DNA from: Hybos culiciformis
Lineage: Eukaryota > Arthropoda > Insecta > Diptera > Hybotidae
Direction: 5' to 3'
DNA: 64,000 nucleotides
Assembly (NCBI GenBank): GCA_964007475.1
Contig: OZ023273.1
Span: forward strand, 101,908,533-101,972,532
Positions 62,077 to 64,000 of the stretch are shown here, in pieces (positions within the stretch are counted from its first letter, which is position 1; every line of letters begins with the position of its first letter). The notes beneath the pieces were generated by a model. That model did not search any database, had not been told where the DNA came from, and saw only the letters and a program-made list of their open reading frames with translations. Both the position numbers and the translations under genes were made by a program.

Positions 62077-63072
62077 TTAAACCAATTCACATATTAGACC
62101 GATTCTAACGACAAATATAACAAAAGAATTAAAAAGTTGTGCAATTGCACAAGGGTCGACCAGTATATAATAAAGTCCGTAAAGCAAACTATTTATAACA
62201 CTGTATAAACCATTATATTTACCAACAAATTCGTTCATAACTCGAAAATATAATCTTGTAGCAACATAATAAAATGATATTGTCAAAATAAGGAAGAAAT
62301 TTCCAAATGCCATATAAATGCTCCATTTCCAATGCTGCATTACTATCAAATGTAGGGAATACACAATTTCATATAGTTTTTTAATGTTTTTTAAAAAATT
62401 TTCCAATACTGTGTTTTGATTGTAATTAACTATTTCATCTGTTTCTAAATCAGTGTTCAATGAATTAATTTCGTTCTCAATCATTTTTAAAACATGCCGA
62501 ATATATAAAACAAAAAATAGAAATATCATTACATTTAGTCGAATTATTTGATTCGACCAAAATCGAATGCCAACACTATATGACCATCTCGGTGTATTTT
62601 TGTAGCTAGCTGCAATCACAAATATGTCGGGAACAATGCCACATACTAATGTTATTACAAATAAATAAATAAATAATTGCATTAAATTACGATTATTCGA
62701 AGTGGCAATATTTTTCTCAATGCCAGAATCAATTTTCTCGATAATTTTCCAAATATTAATTTCAGCATCAGCTTTCCATAATGTTTCAATAATGATAATA
62801 ATATGATTTGATAATGGATAGATAACTTGAAGCATATCCAGCATGTGTCCAGTTAACGAGGTCTTATGATAAATACTATCGCTGTAAACGAATTGTATGA
62901 CCAAAAAAAGAACTATAATAATCACAGATATGATTGAGTGGATTAAAAGAAAAGTATGACTGCTTAATAATATATTTTGTTTAGGTATTATAGGCTGCTC
63001 TTTCAAGGGAGACGATAATCCGAATACCTGAAGCATTTGTAAGAATGTTTTTAAATCCTTTTTTGTGTTCAT
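62077..63072 (-). CDS. Gustatory-receptor-like protein, single intronless frame lacking the C-terminal exons
   Basis: A single 331-codon frame from ATG 63072 (MNTKKDLKTFLQMLQVFGLS) to TAA is co-linear with exons 1-3 of the neighbouring receptor. PLSNHIIIIIETLWKADAEI matches PLTNNFILILENLHKSDMDA, PDIFVIAASYKNTPRWS matches PEIFIIAAIYQYDFSWT, and NGLYSVINSLLYGLY..AIAQ covers the third exon. About six hydrophobic segments are present. Where the neighbour splices (after its ...CTKQ), this frame simply continues as LFNSFVIFVVRIGLICELV and stops, without a GT at the homologous point. The conserved last segment and TYhhhhhQ signature are therefore missing (331 against ~388 residues). It is either a truncated, possibly non-functional copy or a large alternative 5' exon spliced, through a weak downstream donor, to C-terminal exons shared with its neighbour. 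No stop or frameshift interrupts it. Confidence 0.8.
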   Translation of the reverse strand: MNTKKDLKTFLQMLQVFGLSSPLKEQPIIPKQNILLSSHTFLLIHSIISVIIIVLFLVIQFVYSDSIYHKTSLTGHMLDMLQVIYPLSNHIIIIIETLWKADAEINIWKIIEKIDSGIEKNIATSNNRNLMQLFIYLFVITLVCGIVPDIFVIAASYKNTPRWSYSVGIRFWSNQIIRLNVMIFLFFVLYIRHVLKMIENEINSLNTDLETDEIVNYNQNTVLENFLKNIKKLYEIVYSLHLIVMQHWKWSIYMAFGNFFLILTISFYYVATRLYFRVMNEFVGKYNGLYSVINSLLYGLYYILVDPCAIAQLFNSFVIFVVRIGLICELV

Positions 63073-64000
63073 AATGTTTTAAATTCTAGATCATTTGTAA
63101 TTGTAAGAAATTAAGAAAAAACTGAAATGAGAAAATAAATTCAAAATATACTAAATATTTGCACATAAATTTTGTAATTTTTGATTATAGGTCAATCAAT
63201 TTTCTAACATTTCCAAAAAATACTTTTGTTATATAAAACAACGTTCGTATTATCTATTTGAAAGAAATATAAATAAATAAAATTTTTCAAAGAAGATTGC
63301 TCTTGTTTATTTCTTTGAGTATTCCAAAATTCTTAAGATAAGTCTCAAAAATTTCTCCACAAGATTTACACGCTTCAAGGTTCAAAAAACTATACAAATT
63401 TGAACGTTATCTCGCTTATTAATTTTGATTTTCGGTTTATTAATTTTCCTTAAAATCAAAACATGTATTAAAATTTTATTTAATTTTACCTTCTATTACG
63501 AAAATTTCAAAACACGATTTAATTTATTCTTACTTAATGAGTATTTTTTTTGTTCTACATTCGCAATTTTCTTTTAAAAACAAAAAAAAAAAAGAATGTA
63601 CACAATAAAGCAATGAAAATTTTTGTGGTAAAATAGTGTCAACTAAACTTATACTGATTTGATATCTAACAATGTGATTTCTTTTTAAAAGCACTTAAGT
63701 GAATAATAATTAAAAAAAAGCTTCGGTACTTTCATTAAGCACACTATCTATCGATAAATATGTACTAAAAAAATACATTCATTTAAGAACTTAATTAATA
63801 TCTTGATAGTTGAACTTAATTGGTGAAAGGATAAACGAAAAGAGCAGACATTATTAATTAAAATATCTACATATTACCTGTATATAGTAGATTAATTTTT
63901 TTTTTCATGAATTATAAATATGGAAATTATAATTTTTTGAACCTTTTAGTAGACAATGATATGTTAAAAAAAAAATATATATATAAAAAAACACATTATT
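63073..64000. other. Upstream flank of the receptor pair
   Basis: A/T-rich sequence with no recognisable coding exon. It should include the promoter of the upstream receptor frame, but no specific site can be supported. Confidence 0.5.

Noticed and set aside
1..64000. CRISPR arrays, operons, ribosome-binding sites, prokaryotic elements
   Set aside because: Spliced genes, insect protein families and eukaryotic transposons make these inapplicable, and none were seen.

Overview
This is an animal nuclear window from an insect, very probably a fly (Diptera). It is extremely A+T-rich, full of homopolymer A/T runs and microsatellites, and its genes are spliced. The best-conserved gene, a SEC14-like protein of the retm type, resembles the fly form closely, and two insect gustatory-receptor-type 7TM genes sit at the right end. 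Species cannot be named from the sequence.

Left third (1-21,300). An unidentified minus-strand gene enters from the left with one 49-codon exon (223-369). It faces away from retm (1429-15122, plus, seven coding exons, 675 codons), so the ~1.06 kb between them is a candidate shared promoter region. The 8-kb first intron of retm carries a jockey-like reverse-transcriptase fragment and a foldback element with an exact 9-bp target duplication. retm converges on a minus-strand nuclear gene (17411-18768, plus an upstream exon at 21171-21276) encoding a Myb/SANT-like DNA-binding protein. The intron between its last upstream exon and its DNA-binding exon is packed with four inverted-repeat elements.

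Middle (about 21,300-57,000). This stretch lacks any recognisable intact gene. It holds decayed DNA transposons: a Tc1-like transposase remnant and an internally deleted mariner whose right terminal repeat is interrupted by a second foldback. It also holds several palindromic MITE-like elements, two isolated GC-richer patches and a few weak exon-like islands. Whether it is intergenic or long introns of a gene extending outside cannot be told from the sequence.

Right end (57,035-63,072, minus). Two related gustatory-receptor-like genes lie head to tail. The downstream one splits into six exons that join into an uninterrupted 388-residue receptor. The upstream one is a single intronless 331-codon frame that covers the same protein up to the fourth exon but lacks the C-terminal signature exons. 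It is either a truncated copy or an alternative 5' exon of a shared-C-terminus locus.

The most noteworthy points are the exact-TSD foldback made of many TTGTACAA units, the element-within-element at the mariner, the crowding of hairpin elements in one intron of the Myb/SANT gene, and the incomplete upstream receptor.
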